Positions 8,522-17,479 are shown, counted from the first letter of the stretch. The stretch is 64,000 nt of DNA from Paraburkholderia aromaticivorans (GCF_012689525.1 NZ_CP051516.1:682001-746000); one strand, 5' to 3'. The notes: generated by a model from the sequence alone, not told the origin. Translations and numbers: made by a program.

Positions 8522-8689
8522 TCAAGGCGGCCCGTGACGCGTGCGGTTCCACCAATGCCTGCCGGTCACACGTCGGAGAACGCGTTCACGCGGATTGGGG
8601 CGCGAATCCAGAGCGACGACGAAAAGAATCACGATCACCAGCACTGCGGCCGAAACAACAATCTGTACGAGAAGATCCATTAGCATCAT
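8522..8689 (-). CDS. Small single-pass membrane protein
   Basis: About 55 residues. The ATG at 8689 and two others within nine bases follow a GGAGG site; 8689 is used. One hydrophobic helix (LLVQIVVSAAVLVIVILFVVA) is followed by a basic tail. It lies 74 bp after the universal stress protein gene on the same strand and may end that operon. Function unknown. Confidence 0.5.
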   Translation of the reverse strand: MMLMDLLVQIVVSAAVLVIVILFVVALDSRPNPRERVLRRVTGRHWWNRTRHGPP

Positions 8690-8762
8690 CGCCTCCGTCA
8701 TGGTCGCGGTGTCCGGTCGCCGTCCGGACACTCGCATCCCGATCCAGGTTCTCGCAAGCCCG

Positions 8763-9197
8763 TCAGTCGTCTACCTTGAAGAGGACAGCGCAAGACACAC
8801 GATCAAGCAGCAATGCGTGGTTCTCACCCGTCCACCAGCGTGCAAAAAATCCGTGCGGGTGGTGTCCAATGACGATCAGGTCAACCCTCAATGAATCCGC
8901 CAGGTGGGAAATCTGATCAATCGCATTTCCCACCGAATAGTGTCCTGTGGCGGTCACGCCCCACGCCTGTAGTCGGTCGATACCTTCACTCAGCGTCTCT
9001 CTTGCCACCTGCTCATCGATCTCGAACTTCATCGACGACAGGACGTCGAATCCGCCGGACCAATAGGTGCAGTCGAAGATCGACAGCAGATGGGTTTCGG
9101 CGTGCAACTGCTGCGCGAGGGACGCGCCGCAGCGCAGTGCGAGCCGTCCCTCCGGCGTGGCGTCGTAGCAGAGCAGGATCCGGTTGAACGGAGCCAT
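8763..9197 (-). CDS. Universal stress protein (UspA family)
   Basis: 144 residues from the ATG at 9197, which has an AAGGA site; an upstream extension is unlikely. The fold begins with FNRILLCYDATPEGRLAL. The C-terminal ATP-binding signature is altered: GHHPHGFFARWWTGENHALLL stands where GxxGxxG-9-GS/T is usual, as is common in beta-proteobacterial Usp proteins. It is probably a cytosolic stress-response protein. It lies 70 bp after a small membrane protein gene that has a MarR-type palindrome upstream. Confidence 0.88.
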   Translation of the reverse strand: MAPFNRILLCYDATPEGRLALRCGASLAQQLHAETHLLSIFDCTYWSGGFDVLSSMKFEIDEQVARETLSEGIDRLQAWGVTATGHYSVGNAIDQISHLADSLRVDLIVIGHHPHGFFARWWTGENHALLLDRVSCAVLFKVDD

Positions 9198-9267
9198 GGT
9201 GGATTCCTTTGCCAACTTTCGCGGTGTTGCCGATTCGATCGATCGGATCGGCTCGCCACGCAATTTT

Positions 9268-9453
9268 TCAGGTGAACATAGGCACGGCCTCGATCAGCGC
9301 GAAACCCAGTAACGCGCCCACTGCTGCGCCCAGCAGCTTGGGGTGCCAGAGCCGCAATCGCGGCGTGCTGAGCAGGTCGCCGACCAGAATAGTCCCGAGT
9401 AGCGCAAATGCGATCAGCAGGTAGCTGATCTCAAAGTCGTTGCTGATGACCAT
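9268..9453 (-). CDS. Small two-helix membrane protein
   Basis: 61 residues with a GGGAGACGGG ribosome-binding region. Two hydrophobic segments (YLLIAFALLGTILVGDLL and LLGAAVGALLGFALIEAV) flank a short basic loop. No family was recognised. A MarR-type palindrome is centred 50 bp upstream, which places it first in an operon with the universal stress protein. Confidence 0.65.
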   Translation of the reverse strand: MVISNDFEISYLLIAFALLGTILVGDLLSTPRLRLWHPKLLGAAVGALLGFALIEAVPMFT

Positions 9454-9493
9454 CCCGTCTCCCTCGCATCACGTGGGTCCTTCGATTTGATTA

Positions 9494-9512
9494 TATATCA
9501 TGACGTGATGTA
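9494..9512. promoter_or_regulatory. MarR-type operator, copy 4
   Basis: The 13-bp core ATCATGACGTGAT at 9497-9509 is identical to that upstream of the MarR gene, with additional paired TA steps outside. It is centred 50 bp upstream of the small membrane protein gene. Confidence 0.7.
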
Positions 9513-9744
9513 TGTAATCAGAGGATCCACTAACGGCGAGGCTAGCAAGTTTGCTGCCGACAAGCACACCGTGAAGCGGGGATGAAAAGGCTTGTTAAAC
9601 GCCCTTCATTTTCTGCGGCAGTGCGGAACAGCGTCCCGCTTGATGAACCGAATAGATCGGTCGAATATCACAAAATGAGGTAATTCGGTGTCCCGCATAG
9701 AACTCGCGCGCCGCCTGTCCAGCGCGCAAAGCGGTCTTCCGCCG

Positions 9745-11205
9745 TTACGGCGCGCTTCCTAACGTCAAGTCGGCCTCGCTGCTGCCCAGCGACTGGAATA
9801 GCGCGGCCGTGTCGCTTAATCGGGCCGCCTGCGCGTGCGTCTGGTCGAGAGCGGTCTGCAGTGCCTGACGTTGCGTGTCGAGCAGACTGAACTGGCTGAC
9901 GCCACCCGCCAAATACTGCGCACGTGCGATATCGAGGTTCGCTTGAGCCTGCCGGGCGGCGTCGTCGCGAGCATGCAGTTCGTGCGCGTCGTTATGCAAC
10001 GCCGTCAGCGCGTCCGCAACCTGTTGCAAGGCCTGCAGCACCGTTTGCTGATAGCTCGCGAACGCAGCGTCATAGGCCGCTTGGGCAGCGCGCTTCTTCG
10101 CATGCAGTTCGCCGCCACGAAAAATGGGCTGCGTCAGATTCAGGCCGATATTCCAGATGTTCAGGCCGTTCACAATGTCCTGAATACTCGTGCGTTCAGA
10201 GCCGATTCCCGCCGATAGCGAAAACTGTGGATACAGGTTCGCTGTCGCGACGCCCACGTTTGCGCTGGCCTGGTGCAGTAGCGCTTCAGAGGCGCGAATG
10301 TCAGGGCGTTGCCGTGCAAGTGACGATGGCAGCGTGACGGGTATCTCGGTCGGCAGATGAAGCGAGTCCAGCGTAAGTTGATCGAACTCCGCTTTGGACG
10401 GCACGTCGCCCACCAGGATCGCAAGCTGGTGATCCGCCTGCGCCAACTGCGTGGCGAGCGGCGGCAGTGACGCGCGAGTCTGCGCGAGCAGCGTGCGCTG
10501 GCTGTTCACGTCGAGTTGCGATACGCCTCCGGCGGCCAAGCGTGCCTCCATGATGCTGAGCTGCTGCGCCTGCGCGTCGGCGAGACGCTGTGTCAGCAAG
10601 ACCTGTTGCTGCAACGAAGCGCGCTGTACCGCCGTCGATACGACGTTGCCCGCAATGGACAAGCGCGCTGCATCGAGTTGGAACGCCTCATAGTCGACCT
10701 GCGCCAACGTGGCTTCGAGCGCCCGGCGATTGCCGCCGAAAACGTCGAATGTATACGCCACCGTCACCGACGCATTGAATAGCGAAAACGGCCCGGGGTT
10801 CTCGACATGCGGAATACCGAAAGCCGCGAGATCGACTTGTTGACGCGTTCCGGAAATCTTCGCGTCAACGCTTGGAAATCGTGTCGCGCCCGACTGCGCA
10901 TTGTAGTTTTCGCGCGCCTCGATCAGCTTTGCGCGGGCTTGCGCCAGCGAGGGGCTTCGGCTCAGCGCCTGATCGACGAGACGGTCGAGCTCCGCCGAGT
11001 GAAATTGGCGCCACCACATCGGCAATGGCGCATCCGCGGTTGTGAAGGTTTGAGCGGAACCCTCTGTGCCGTCGGCCAATACTGTGCGAGACGGCTCGGC
11101 CTTGTGCGTGTAGGTTTGCGTGTCCGGCGCCGCGGGCGCGTGAAAGTCCGGTCCCACTGCGCAGCCGCACAGCACGAGTGAACACAGGAAAGCGAGTTGC
11201 TTCAT
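9745..11205 (-). CDS. NodT-family outer-membrane efflux lipoprotein
   Basis: 486 residues. A lipoprotein signal (LVLCGC) precedes the family opening AVGPDFHAP. Two OEP repeats follow, with long helical hairpins, typical of TolC-like channels that span the outer membrane and periplasm. It is the last gene of the leftward operon after the permease (12 bp gap), and completes the ABC-type pump with an outer-membrane exit. Confidence 0.92.
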   Translation of the reverse strand: MKQLAFLCSLVLCGCAVGPDFHAPAAPDTQTYTHKAEPSRTVLADGTEGSAQTFTTADAPLPMWWRQFHSAELDRLVDQALSRSPSLAQARAKLIEARENYNAQSGATRFPSVDAKISGTRQQVDLAAFGIPHVENPGPFSLFNASVTVAYTFDVFGGNRRALEATLAQVDYEAFQLDAARLSIAGNVVSTAVQRASLQQQVLLTQRLADAQAQQLSIMEARLAAGGVSQLDVNSQRTLLAQTRASLPPLATQLAQADHQLAILVGDVPSKAEFDQLTLDSLHLPTEIPVTLPSSLARQRPDIRASEALLHQASANVGVATANLYPQFSLSAGIGSERTSIQDIVNGLNIWNIGLNLTQPIFRGGELHAKKRAAQAAYDAAFASYQQTVLQALQQVADALTALHNDAHELHARDDAARQAQANLDIARAQYLAGGVSQFSLLDTQRQALQTALDQTHAQAARLSDTAALFQSLGSSEADLTLGSAP

Positions 11206-11217
11206 GATCGTGTCTTC

Positions 11218-12360
11218 CTAGTCGAGCGTGCGCCGGTAGAAGCGCAATGCAATGGCCATGACGATTGCCGTGAATAGCGCCATTGGCCACACAGAGGGCC
11301 ACAGGTCGGCCCAGCCATTGCCCTTGAGCAAGATGCCGCGAATCAGCCGGTTGAAATAGGTCAACGGCAAGAGGTTGCCGATAAATTGCGCCCACGCCGG
11401 CATGCCCGCGAAAGGGAACATGAAGCCCGAGAGCAGGATGTTGGGCAAGAAGTAGAAGACGGTAAGCTGCATCGCCTGCAACTGGTTTTGTGCGAGCGAA
11501 GAAAGCGTGATGCCCACCGTCAGATTCGCGGCAATGAAAAGCAGCGCCGAGAGATAGATGGCCAGAGCGCTGCCGACAAACGGAACATGGAAAACATAGC
11601 GTGTCGCGGCAAGAATGATCGACGCCTGAATGAGCCCAATGACGACATAGGGCACGATCTTGCCGGTCATCACTTCGATTGGCAAAACAGGCGTGGCGAG
11701 CAGGTTTTCCATCGTGCCGCGCTCGCGTTCGCGGGTCACGGCGAGGCCGGTCATCATGACGAGCGTCATGGTGAGGATCACGCCCATCAGCCCGGGCACC
11801 ACGTTGTATTGCGTTACGCCTTCGGGGTTGTAGAGGTTGTGAACCTGCACGTCGAAGGCGTTTTGCGTGCCGTTCAGGTGTGCGAGCGGACCCGTGAGAT
11901 CTTTATCCGCGACCGGCTGAACGAGTTTCGGCAGCGCGCCGACGGCGGTGTTCGTTGCGGTGGGATCGGTCGCGTCGGCTTCGACCAGCAGCGACGGATG
12001 CTCGCCGCGCAGCAGTTTGCGCGAGAAATCCACGGGCACGTTGAGGACGAATTGCACTTTGCCCTGCGCGAGCGCGCGGCGCCCGGCCTCTTCGTCAGGC
12101 AAGATTTCGACGATGTCGAAATAGGCCGAGTTCGTCATCGCCGCAACGAAGCTGCGGGAAAACTCGCTCTGGTCATGGATGATGACGGCTGTCGGCAGAT
12201 GCTTCGGGTCGGTATTGATCGCAAAGCCGAACAGTGCAAGCTGGACGATCGGCAGCCCGACGATCATGCCGAACGTGACGCGGTCACGCCTCAGTTGAAG
12301 AAACTCCTTGAGGACGATGCTCCACCAGCGTGTCAGAGAGAAAACGGTGCGATTCTTCAT
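11218..12360 (-). CDS. ABC-2 type efflux permease (YbhS/YbhR-like)
   Basis: 380 residues from the ATG at 12360, which overlaps the ATPase stop by 4 bp. One N-terminal membrane helix, a large periplasmic loop, and five C-terminal helices with TRERERGTMENLLATPV give the ABC-2 layout of YbhS/YbhR. In E. coli two permeases, YbhS and YbhR, are encoded; here there is only one, so it should act as a homodimer. The cargo is unknown; E. coli YbhFSR has been linked to cefoperazone and chloramphenicol sensitivity and cation export. Confidence 0.9.
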   Translation of the reverse strand: MKNRTVFSLTRWWSIVLKEFLQLRRDRVTFGMIVGLPIVQLALFGFAINTDPKHLPTAVIIHDQSEFSRSFVAAMTNSAYFDIVEILPDEEAGRRALAQGKVQFVLNVPVDFSRKLLRGEHPSLLVEADATDPTATNTAVGALPKLVQPVADKDLTGPLAHLNGTQNAFDVQVHNLYNPEGVTQYNVVPGLMGVILTMTLVMMTGLAVTRERERGTMENLLATPVLPIEVMTGKIVPYVVIGLIQASIILAATRYVFHVPFVGSALAIYLSALLFIAANLTVGITLSSLAQNQLQAMQLTVFYFLPNILLSGFMFPFAGMPAWAQFIGNLLPLTYFNRLIRGILLKGNGWADLWPSVWPMALFTAIVMAIALRFYRRTLD

Positions 12361-13301
12361 GACGGCGCTCCGAAGTTGTCCTTCGAATGACTCATCAGAT
12401 AGATGAACACATCCTCGAGTCCCGTGCCGATCGGTTCGATGCGCAGCGAGGTTCCGGCGACCGCTTGCCGCACCGCGGCTTCGAGCGCCTCGTGATCGCG
12501 CCCGCTGACGTGCAGCGCGGACCCGAACACGACGGTCTGGTCGACACCGGGCGTCGTACGAAGCTGGTCGGATAGCTTGCTCATGTGTTCGCCGTGGATG
12601 GACCACGTCGACAGACCTTGTGATTCGATCACCTCGCTCGCGGTGCCGCGCGCGAGCATCTTCCCGTAAGCGATATAAGCGAGCTTGTGACAGCGTTCCG
12701 CTTCATCCATGTAGTGGGTACTGACGAGCACGGATATGCCGGTGGCGGCGAGGCGATGCAATTCTTCCCAGAAGTCGCGCCGTGCGGTGGGATCCACACC
12801 GGCGGTGGGCTCATCGAGCAGCAGCAGTTTCGGCTCGTGCAGCATGCAGGCGGCCAGCGCGAGCCGCTGCTTCCAGCCGCCCGATAGCGAACCGGTCAAC
12901 TGGTTCGCGCGCGTTTGCAGGCCGAGCGATTCCAGCGAGCGATCCACCGCTTCTCGCCGGTTGCGCATCTGGTAGATGCGCGCGACAAAGTCGAGATTCT
13001 CGCGGATGGTCAGGTCTTCCCAGTAGGAAAAGCGCTGGGTCATGTACCCGACATTGCGTTTGATCTGCTCGCTCTCACGCACGATGTCGTAGCCGAGGCA
13101 GGTGCCGCTGCCCGAATCCGGCGTGAGCAATCCGCACATGAGGCGGATGGAGGTCGTCTTGCCGCTGCCGTTCGGCCCGAGAAAGCCGAAAATTTCGCCA
13201 CGGCCGACCTGCAACGAGACGTTGTTGACAACGTGTTTGTTACCGAAGCGCTTGTTCAGGTCATGCACGTCGATCACGTACTGTTGGGCGTCGTCGTTCA
13301 T
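12357..13301 (-). CDS. ABC transporter ATP-binding protein (YbhF-like)
   Basis: 314 residues. Walker A is GPNGSGKTT (42-50), the signature is LSGGWKQRL (about 143), and Walker B is LLLDEPTAGVD. It is a single ATPase module, shorter than E. coli YbhF, which has two. Four-base overlaps with the genes on both sides show tight translational coupling. It powers the permease encoded next. Confidence 0.93.
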   Translation of the reverse strand: MNDDAQQYVIDVHDLNKRFGNKHVVNNVSLQVGRGEIFGFLGPNGSGKTTSIRLMCGLLTPDSGSGTCLGYDIVRESEQIKRNVGYMTQRFSYWEDLTIRENLDFVARIYQMRNRREAVDRSLESLGLQTRANQLTGSLSGGWKQRLALAACMLHEPKLLLLDEPTAGVDPTARRDFWEELHRLAATGISVLVSTHYMDEAERCHKLAYIAYGKMLARGTASEVIESQGLSTWSIHGEHMSKLSDQLRTTPGVDQTVVFGSALHVSGRDHEALEAAVRQAVAGTSLRIEPIGTGLEDVFIYLMSHSKDNFGAPS

Positions 13302-14311
13302 TGCAGTACCACCGAGACAGGTTGGCCCGGGTGAAGCTTCGTCGCGTCCGCAACCGACGGGTGGGCTTCGACCATGAACACGAGCTTGGCGCGGCTTTCG
13401 TTGCTATAGATGACGGGCGGCGTGTACTCGGCTTGACTCGACACATAAGTGATCTTCGCAGGCACGTCAGCCGCGCAGCCGTCGCAATGCAGGGTCACGC
13501 CGCGATTGAGCGCCAGCTGCCCGACGATCGTCTCCGGAACGAAGAATCGCACCTTGACGTTCTGCGGCGGCAGCATCTGGACGATCGGACTACCGGCGGC
13601 CACCCATTCACCCTGGCGATAGAGTGTGTCATAGACAAGGCCTTCTGATGGGGCGCTGACGCGTTTCTGATCGAGCTTCCATTGGGCTTGCGCAACGACG
13701 GCATCGGCGGCGGCTACTTGCGCTTCCTGTCCGACGATCTGTTGTGAGCGGGCCGGCAGGTGAGCCACGTCGACCTGATGGGTGAGCTCCCGAACCTGCG
13801 CGGCGGTCGAGTCGGCGTTGGCGCGCGAATCGTCGAGTTGAGCCTTTGCGATGCCGCCTGCGTGGTATTGGGCTTCGTCCCGCGTCAGTTGCAGCGCGGC
13901 CTTGCGAGCGTTGGCGACGGCCTCGGCCAGTTGCGCACGGTTGACGTCGACCTCGGGCACGCGCTTGCCGGTCTGGATGTCGGCCAGTTGAGCGCGGGCC
14001 GCCGCGAGTTGCTGCTGCGCCTGGACGAGCGCGTGGGCTTCATCGTCGGATTCGAGGGAAAATAGCGAGGCGTTCGTCTTGACCGTTTGTCCGCGAGAGA
14101 CCGACAACGCCGTAAGCTTGCCGGCCTGCGAGGAGCCGAGGTAGACGAACTCGCCTTCGACGTAGCCTTGGTAGGTTGCCGTTTCGTGCCGCGAGCAGGC
14201 CGATAACAGGGCGACGAGCAGCACCGGAAGTACGGCGCCGGAAAATCGTTGTGCTCGCGTGGGCTTAGACAAAGGTTCCACCGAGAGGCGTTTATTTAGT
14301 AAGTAATACAT
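13298..14311 (-). CDS. HlyD/YbhG-type membrane fusion lipoprotein
   Basis: 337 residues from the ATG at 14311; a GTG ten codons further in, which gives VEPLSKPTRAQRF, is an alternative. A lipobox (LLSACS) follows the hydrophobic start. A biotinyl-lipoyl half (YVEGEFVYLGSSQAGKLTAL), a long coiled-coil hairpin (about 95-220), and a beta-barrel domain follow, as in YbhG. It links the inner-membrane ABC unit to the NodT channel and is the first gene of the operon. Confidence 0.9.
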   Translation of the reverse strand: MYYLLNKRLSVEPLSKPTRAQRFSGAVLPVLLVALLSACSRHETATYQGYVEGEFVYLGSSQAGKLTALSVSRGQTVKTNASLFSLESDDEAHALVQAQQQLAAARAQLADIQTGKRVPEVDVNRAQLAEAVANARKAALQLTRDEAQYHAGGIAKAQLDDSRANADSTAAQVRELTHQVDVAHLPARSQQIVGQEAQVAAADAVVAQAQWKLDQKRVSAPSEGLVYDTLYRQGEWVAAGSPIVQMLPPQNVKVRFFVPETIVGQLALNRGVTLHCDGCAADVPAKITYVSSQAEYTPPVIYSNESRAKLVFMVEAHPSVADATKLHPGQPVSVVLQ

Positions 14312-14495
14312 AATTAAAATCCTGTGGTGTCGCGATCGGGACACTAGCCGGATCGACTCAGCACGACGGCAAGCACGCGATGAGCTCGATCTGCGGTCTT
14401 CGCGAGGGCGATCCGGCTGCCTTGGTGACTCGGCATTCCATGCCGGCGCGTCCGTTCGCGGATCGGACGCAGATGAAGTAGAATGGATAGTATGC

Positions 14496-14513
14496 GAATT
14501 TGAATTCAAATTC
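14496..14513. promoter_or_regulatory. 18-bp perfect palindrome, probable TetR operator
   Basis: GAATTTGAATTCAAATTC is its own reverse complement. It lies 30 bp upstream of the TetR/CecR gene and 185 bp upstream of the divergent membrane fusion protein gene. This is the expected position for an autoregulating repressor that also controls the pump. Confidence 0.75.
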
Positions 14514-14542
14514 AAACTATTTTTGAACGAAAGCTTTCGACC

Positions 14543-15229
14543 ATGCCGACCAGTCCGAAAAAGACAGCCGCGACCCAGCCTAAGCGGGCCTCGCGCCCTG
14601 ATGGCGCGGCGACCCGTCAGCACCTGCTCGAGACCGCGGGCCAAGTGTTCGCCGAACGTGGTTTCGCGGATGCCACCAGCAAGGAAATTTGCGAGCGTGC
14701 CGGCACACCGATGGCGTCGGTGAACTATCACTTTGGAAGCAGGGAGGCGCTCTACGAAGCGGCGCTGGTCGAGGCGCACCGGCAAGTCGTGGGTCTTGAC
14801 GAGCTAGCGGCGCTTGCCGCGGGCCTCGACGATCCCAGGGATCAGTTGCGTGCCATGCTTTCCCGTTTCGTCGGTCTTTCAACGAGTGCAGGCACGCCTT
14901 GGGGCTTCATGCTGATGTTGCGCGAAGTGCTGTCGCCGTCGAAAGCTATTCCGGCGCTCATCGAGAAAGCGGTACGTCCGAAAGCCGCATTCCTGCTCAA
15001 GGTGATCGGCGAAGTACTGGGGCTGGACCCGGCCACGCCCGTGGTTCAGCGGGCTGTGATGTTTACGGTGTTGCCATGCATCGCCATGATGATCGCGCCC
15101 AAGCAGATGCAGTCAGCGCTATTGCCTGCTGTCGCAAAAGACAAGGATGCGCTTGCAGAGGATTTTGTGCGATTCGTGCTGGCGGGTCTCGATGCGATCG
15201 CACTCGCTCATCGTTCAGAAGCCAGGTGA
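14543..15229 (+). CDS. TetR/AcrR-family repressor, CecR-like
   Basis: 228 residues. The N-terminal helix-turn-helix is clear (ADATSKEICERAGTPMASVN then YHFGSREALYEAAL). The C-terminal half, with GFMLMLREVLSPSKAIPAL, resembles the YbiH/CecR ligand domain. In E. coli, CecR is encoded with and regulates the ybhG-ybhF-ybhS-ybhR operon, the same gene set found divergently here. It probably represses the pump through the palindrome at 14496-14513. Confidence 0.9.
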   Translation: MPTSPKKTAATQPKRASRPDGAATRQHLLETAGQVFAERGFADATSKEICERAGTPMASVNYHFGSREALYEAALVEAHRQVVGLDELAALAAGLDDPRDQLRAMLSRFVGLSTSAGTPWGFMLMLREVLSPSKAIPALIEKAVRPKAAFLLKVIGEVLGLDPATPVVQRAVMFTVLPCIAMMIAPKQMQSALLPAVAKDKDALAEDFVRFVLAGLDAIALAHRSEAR

Positions 15230-15239
15230 ACCCGGCACT

Positions 15240-15632
15240 TCAGACAGCTTCCTCCACTGGGGTAGCTTCCATGACCGTTGCCAGAATCATCGCATCGACA
15301 TTTCGCGGCGCAGGTCGAGCACGCCTCGGTCGATACACGGCGTCGCCTCTTGCAATCGTCTGACCGCTCAGCGCGCAAACCCCGGATTTCCTTGCGATGC
15401 AACGCCGCCATAGCTGTTCGCCGTAGCAGCAGGAGGTCGCGTCGCTCCACGCAATGGTTGCCGAAGTCTGTCCATTGCGCTCCAGAACCCGGATCGCGCA
15501 TTTCGAAAACTTGCCTTCGCCGCGCATCGGGCGCATGCGGCCGGACACAATGGGCAGTGGTATTTCGCCTCCGTTCGAGATGAGCGCCATCGTGGACCGC
15601 CACGTTCTGTCTTCTTCAAAGGGAGCATGCAT
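15240..15632 (-). CDS. DUF3331 domain protein
   Basis: 130 residues. The region TSCCYGEQLWRRCIARKSGV followed by CALSGQTIARGDAVYRPR, and the end NVDAMILATVMEA, match DUF3331, a small family largely limited to Burkholderiaceae. The cysteine pattern suggests a small metal-binding fold. The function is unknown. It is convergent with the TetR gene with an 11-bp gap. Confidence 0.82.
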   Translation of the reverse strand: MHAPFEEDRTWRSTMALISNGGEIPLPIVSGRMRPMRGEGKFSKCAIRVLERNGQTSATIAWSDATSCCYGEQLWRRCIARKSGVCALSGQTIARGDAVYRPRRARPAPRNVDAMILATVMEATPVEEAV

Positions 15633-16109
15633 GATGCGGTTCCTCGCTTCTCATTAGACAAAAAGATGCCGAGCGCAAATCAATGTGACGTGCCGGATTC
15701 TCGAGCCAACGCTCGACCCTGGCTGGATGATAGTCAGCGGAATTGCTGGCCGCTACTACATGAATGTGGAGTACGTCCGGGTTTGACCAGGAAGAGGAGC
15801 GATTGCGAACATTACATATTCATGTAATGCGGAATGCTTTTTTCGGCGTTATTGTGTCGACTGGGTGCGCCTGCAATCTGTCGGTGAGCGCCCCCCAGGC
15901 TACGGCCTTGAAAAATGCGCTATCGGGTTCTTCAGAAGGTCTTTGGATGACGGCGCGTTGTGGGAGACGTAAGGCAAGCGTCATCTCTCTAGTGCGCCCG
16001 AAGCCGTTTCCCTTGCTGCCCCAAAACCCGAAATCCGAGGCGAGACGCATCGGCGTATCTGCAAGGTGTGACATTGATTTCAACCACAGAGTCGACTTTG
16101 AAACGACAC
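15633..16109. other. Intergenic region upstream of ytcA-mdtNOP
   Basis: 477 bp between the leftward DUF3331 gene and the rightward efflux operon. It contains the palindrome at 15810-15829. An in-frame GTG at 16068 could extend ytcA but lacks a ribosome-binding site. Nothing else is recognised. Confidence 0.45.
15810..15829. promoter_or_regulatory. Perfect 8-bp inverted repeat, candidate operator
   Basis: CATTACAT-ATTC-ATGTAATG, a 20-bp site about 280 bp upstream of ytcA and 178 bp upstream of the divergent DUF3331 gene. No regulator gene is adjacent. Confidence 0.5.
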
Positions 16110-16394
16110 ATGCCACTAGCCAGAGGCAGATATTCAAGGCGTGCAATCGGCGCGGCCGCGATTGCCGCGATTCCGATGTCAGGGTGTACAAATTCGCCAT
16201 CCATTGGCGTGCTTGGCGCGTACTTTCCCGAATGGCTGTTCTGCATTGTCGCGGGCGTCGTGCTCACGGTCGTCATCTATCTGATCCTCAAGCGCTTACA
16301 GGCCGACCATCTGATGGGACCTTCCGCCGTCGTGTATCCCACGCTCGTCGCTTTCGTTGCGCTCGCTGTCTGGTTGATATTCTTCCAACATTGA
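16110..16394 (+). CDS. ytcA: YtcA-family lipoprotein of the MdtNOP system
   Basis: 94 residues from the ATG at 16110. A lipobox (IPMSGC) and two hydrophobic helices (LFCIVAGVVLTVVIYLIL and VVYPTLVAFVALAVWLIFF) match YtcA, the small lipoprotein encoded just before mdtN in E. coli. Its role in the pump is not established. A GTG at 16068 is an alternative start. It is the first gene of a tightly spaced operon (19 bp to mdtN). Confidence 0.82.
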   Translation: MPLARGRYSRRAIGAAAIAAIPMSGCTNSPSIGVLGAYFPEWLFCIVAGVVLTVVIYLILKRLQADHLMGPSAVVYPTLVAFVALAVWLIFFQH

Positions 16395-16413
16395 ATCTGT
16401 TTCGGGTGGATGA

Positions 16414-17472
16414 ATGGCGACCCTAGCCAGCAAGACATCGAAGAGAAAATGGCCGGCCATCGTGATGGTCGTGCTGACGCTGTTGCTGCTCGTCTACGTG
16501 ATCCGGCTGTGGGACCGCACGCCTCGCACCGACGACGCCTATGTCTACGCGGACACGATCGACGTCGTGCCCGAGGTCAACGGCCGCATCGTCGAACTCG
16601 CCGTGCGCGACAATCAGGCGGTGAAGCAGGGCGATCTGCTGTTCCGTATCGATCCGCGCCCGTATCAGGATGGGCTCGCGCGGGGCAACGCATCGCTCGT
16701 CGCGCTCGACCGCCAGATCGAACTGACCCAGCGCACGGTCAATGCGCAGCAGTACAACGCGCAGTCCGTACGTGCGGCCGTCGAGCGCGCGCGAGCCGCA
16801 GCCGGGCAGGCGTCCGATACGCTGCACCGCATGGAGCCGCTGTTGTCACACGGTTATGTGTCGGCGGAAGACGTCGACCGTGCGCGCACCGCGCAACGCT
16901 CCACGCAGGCCGAACTCAGCGCCGCGCAACTGCAGGCGCAGCAGGCGGCAGCAGCGGTGAGCGGCGTCGATGCACTGGTCGCGCAACGTGCCGTCGTCAT
17001 GGCGGAGATCGCGACTGCCGAACTGAACCTGGAGTATGCGACGGTGCGAGCACCGTTCGACGGACGCGTCGTGTCATTGAAGACATCGACCGGCCAGTTT
17101 GCCACGGCGCTCAAACCGGTCTTCACCTTGATCGACACGCGCCACTGGTACGTGGTCGCGAACTTTCGCGAAACCGAACTCAAGGGCGTCAGGGCGGGGA
17201 CGCCTGCCACTGTCTATCTGATGAGCGATACGGGCCAGCGTTTCCAGGGCAGCGTCGATTCGATCAGCTATGGCATCGCGCCCGATGAAGCCGGCCTTGC
17301 ATTGCCTGGCGGATTGCCACGCATTCAACGCACACTCAACTGGGTGCATGTATCGCAACGCTTCCCGGTGAAGATCCGCATCGACAAACCGAACCCGGAA
17401 CTGTTTCGCGTCGGCACCTCGGCGGTGGCGGTTCTGGAACCCGGACGCGGCAACGACGGCGAGCGCCATTGA
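16414..17472 (+). CDS. mdtN: MdtN-type HlyD membrane fusion protein
   Basis: 352 residues. One N-terminal membrane helix (IVMVVLTLLLLVYVIRLW), a lipoyl half (DDAYVYADTIDVVPEVNGRI), a coiled-coil hairpin (about 95-190), then the second lipoyl half and beta-barrel (VRAPFDGRVVSL). It connects the FUSC inner-membrane component to the outer-membrane factor. Gene order ytcA-mdtN-mdtO-mdtP supports the name. In E. coli the system is linked to resistance to acriflavine, puromycin and tetraphenylarsonium. Confidence 0.9.
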   Translation: MATLASKTSKRKWPAIVMVVLTLLLLVYVIRLWDRTPRTDDAYVYADTIDVVPEVNGRIVELAVRDNQAVKQGDLLFRIDPRPYQDGLARGNASLVALDRQIELTQRTVNAQQYNAQSVRAAVERARAAAGQASDTLHRMEPLLSHGYVSAEDVDRARTAQRSTQAELSAAQLQAQQAAAAVSGVDALVAQRAVVMAEIATAELNLEYATVRAPFDGRVVSLKTSTGQFATALKPVFTLIDTRHWYVVANFRETELKGVRAGTPATVYLMSDTGQRFQGSVDSISYGIAPDEAGLALPGGLPRIQRTLNWVHVSQRFPVKIRIDKPNPELFRVGTSAVAVLEPGRGNDGERH

Positions 17473-17479
17473 GGAGCCC

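Noticed and set aside
11386..12390. A 334-codon plus-strand frame opposite the ABC permease
   Set aside because: Composition is that of an antisense shadow; the permease on the other strand has clear motifs.
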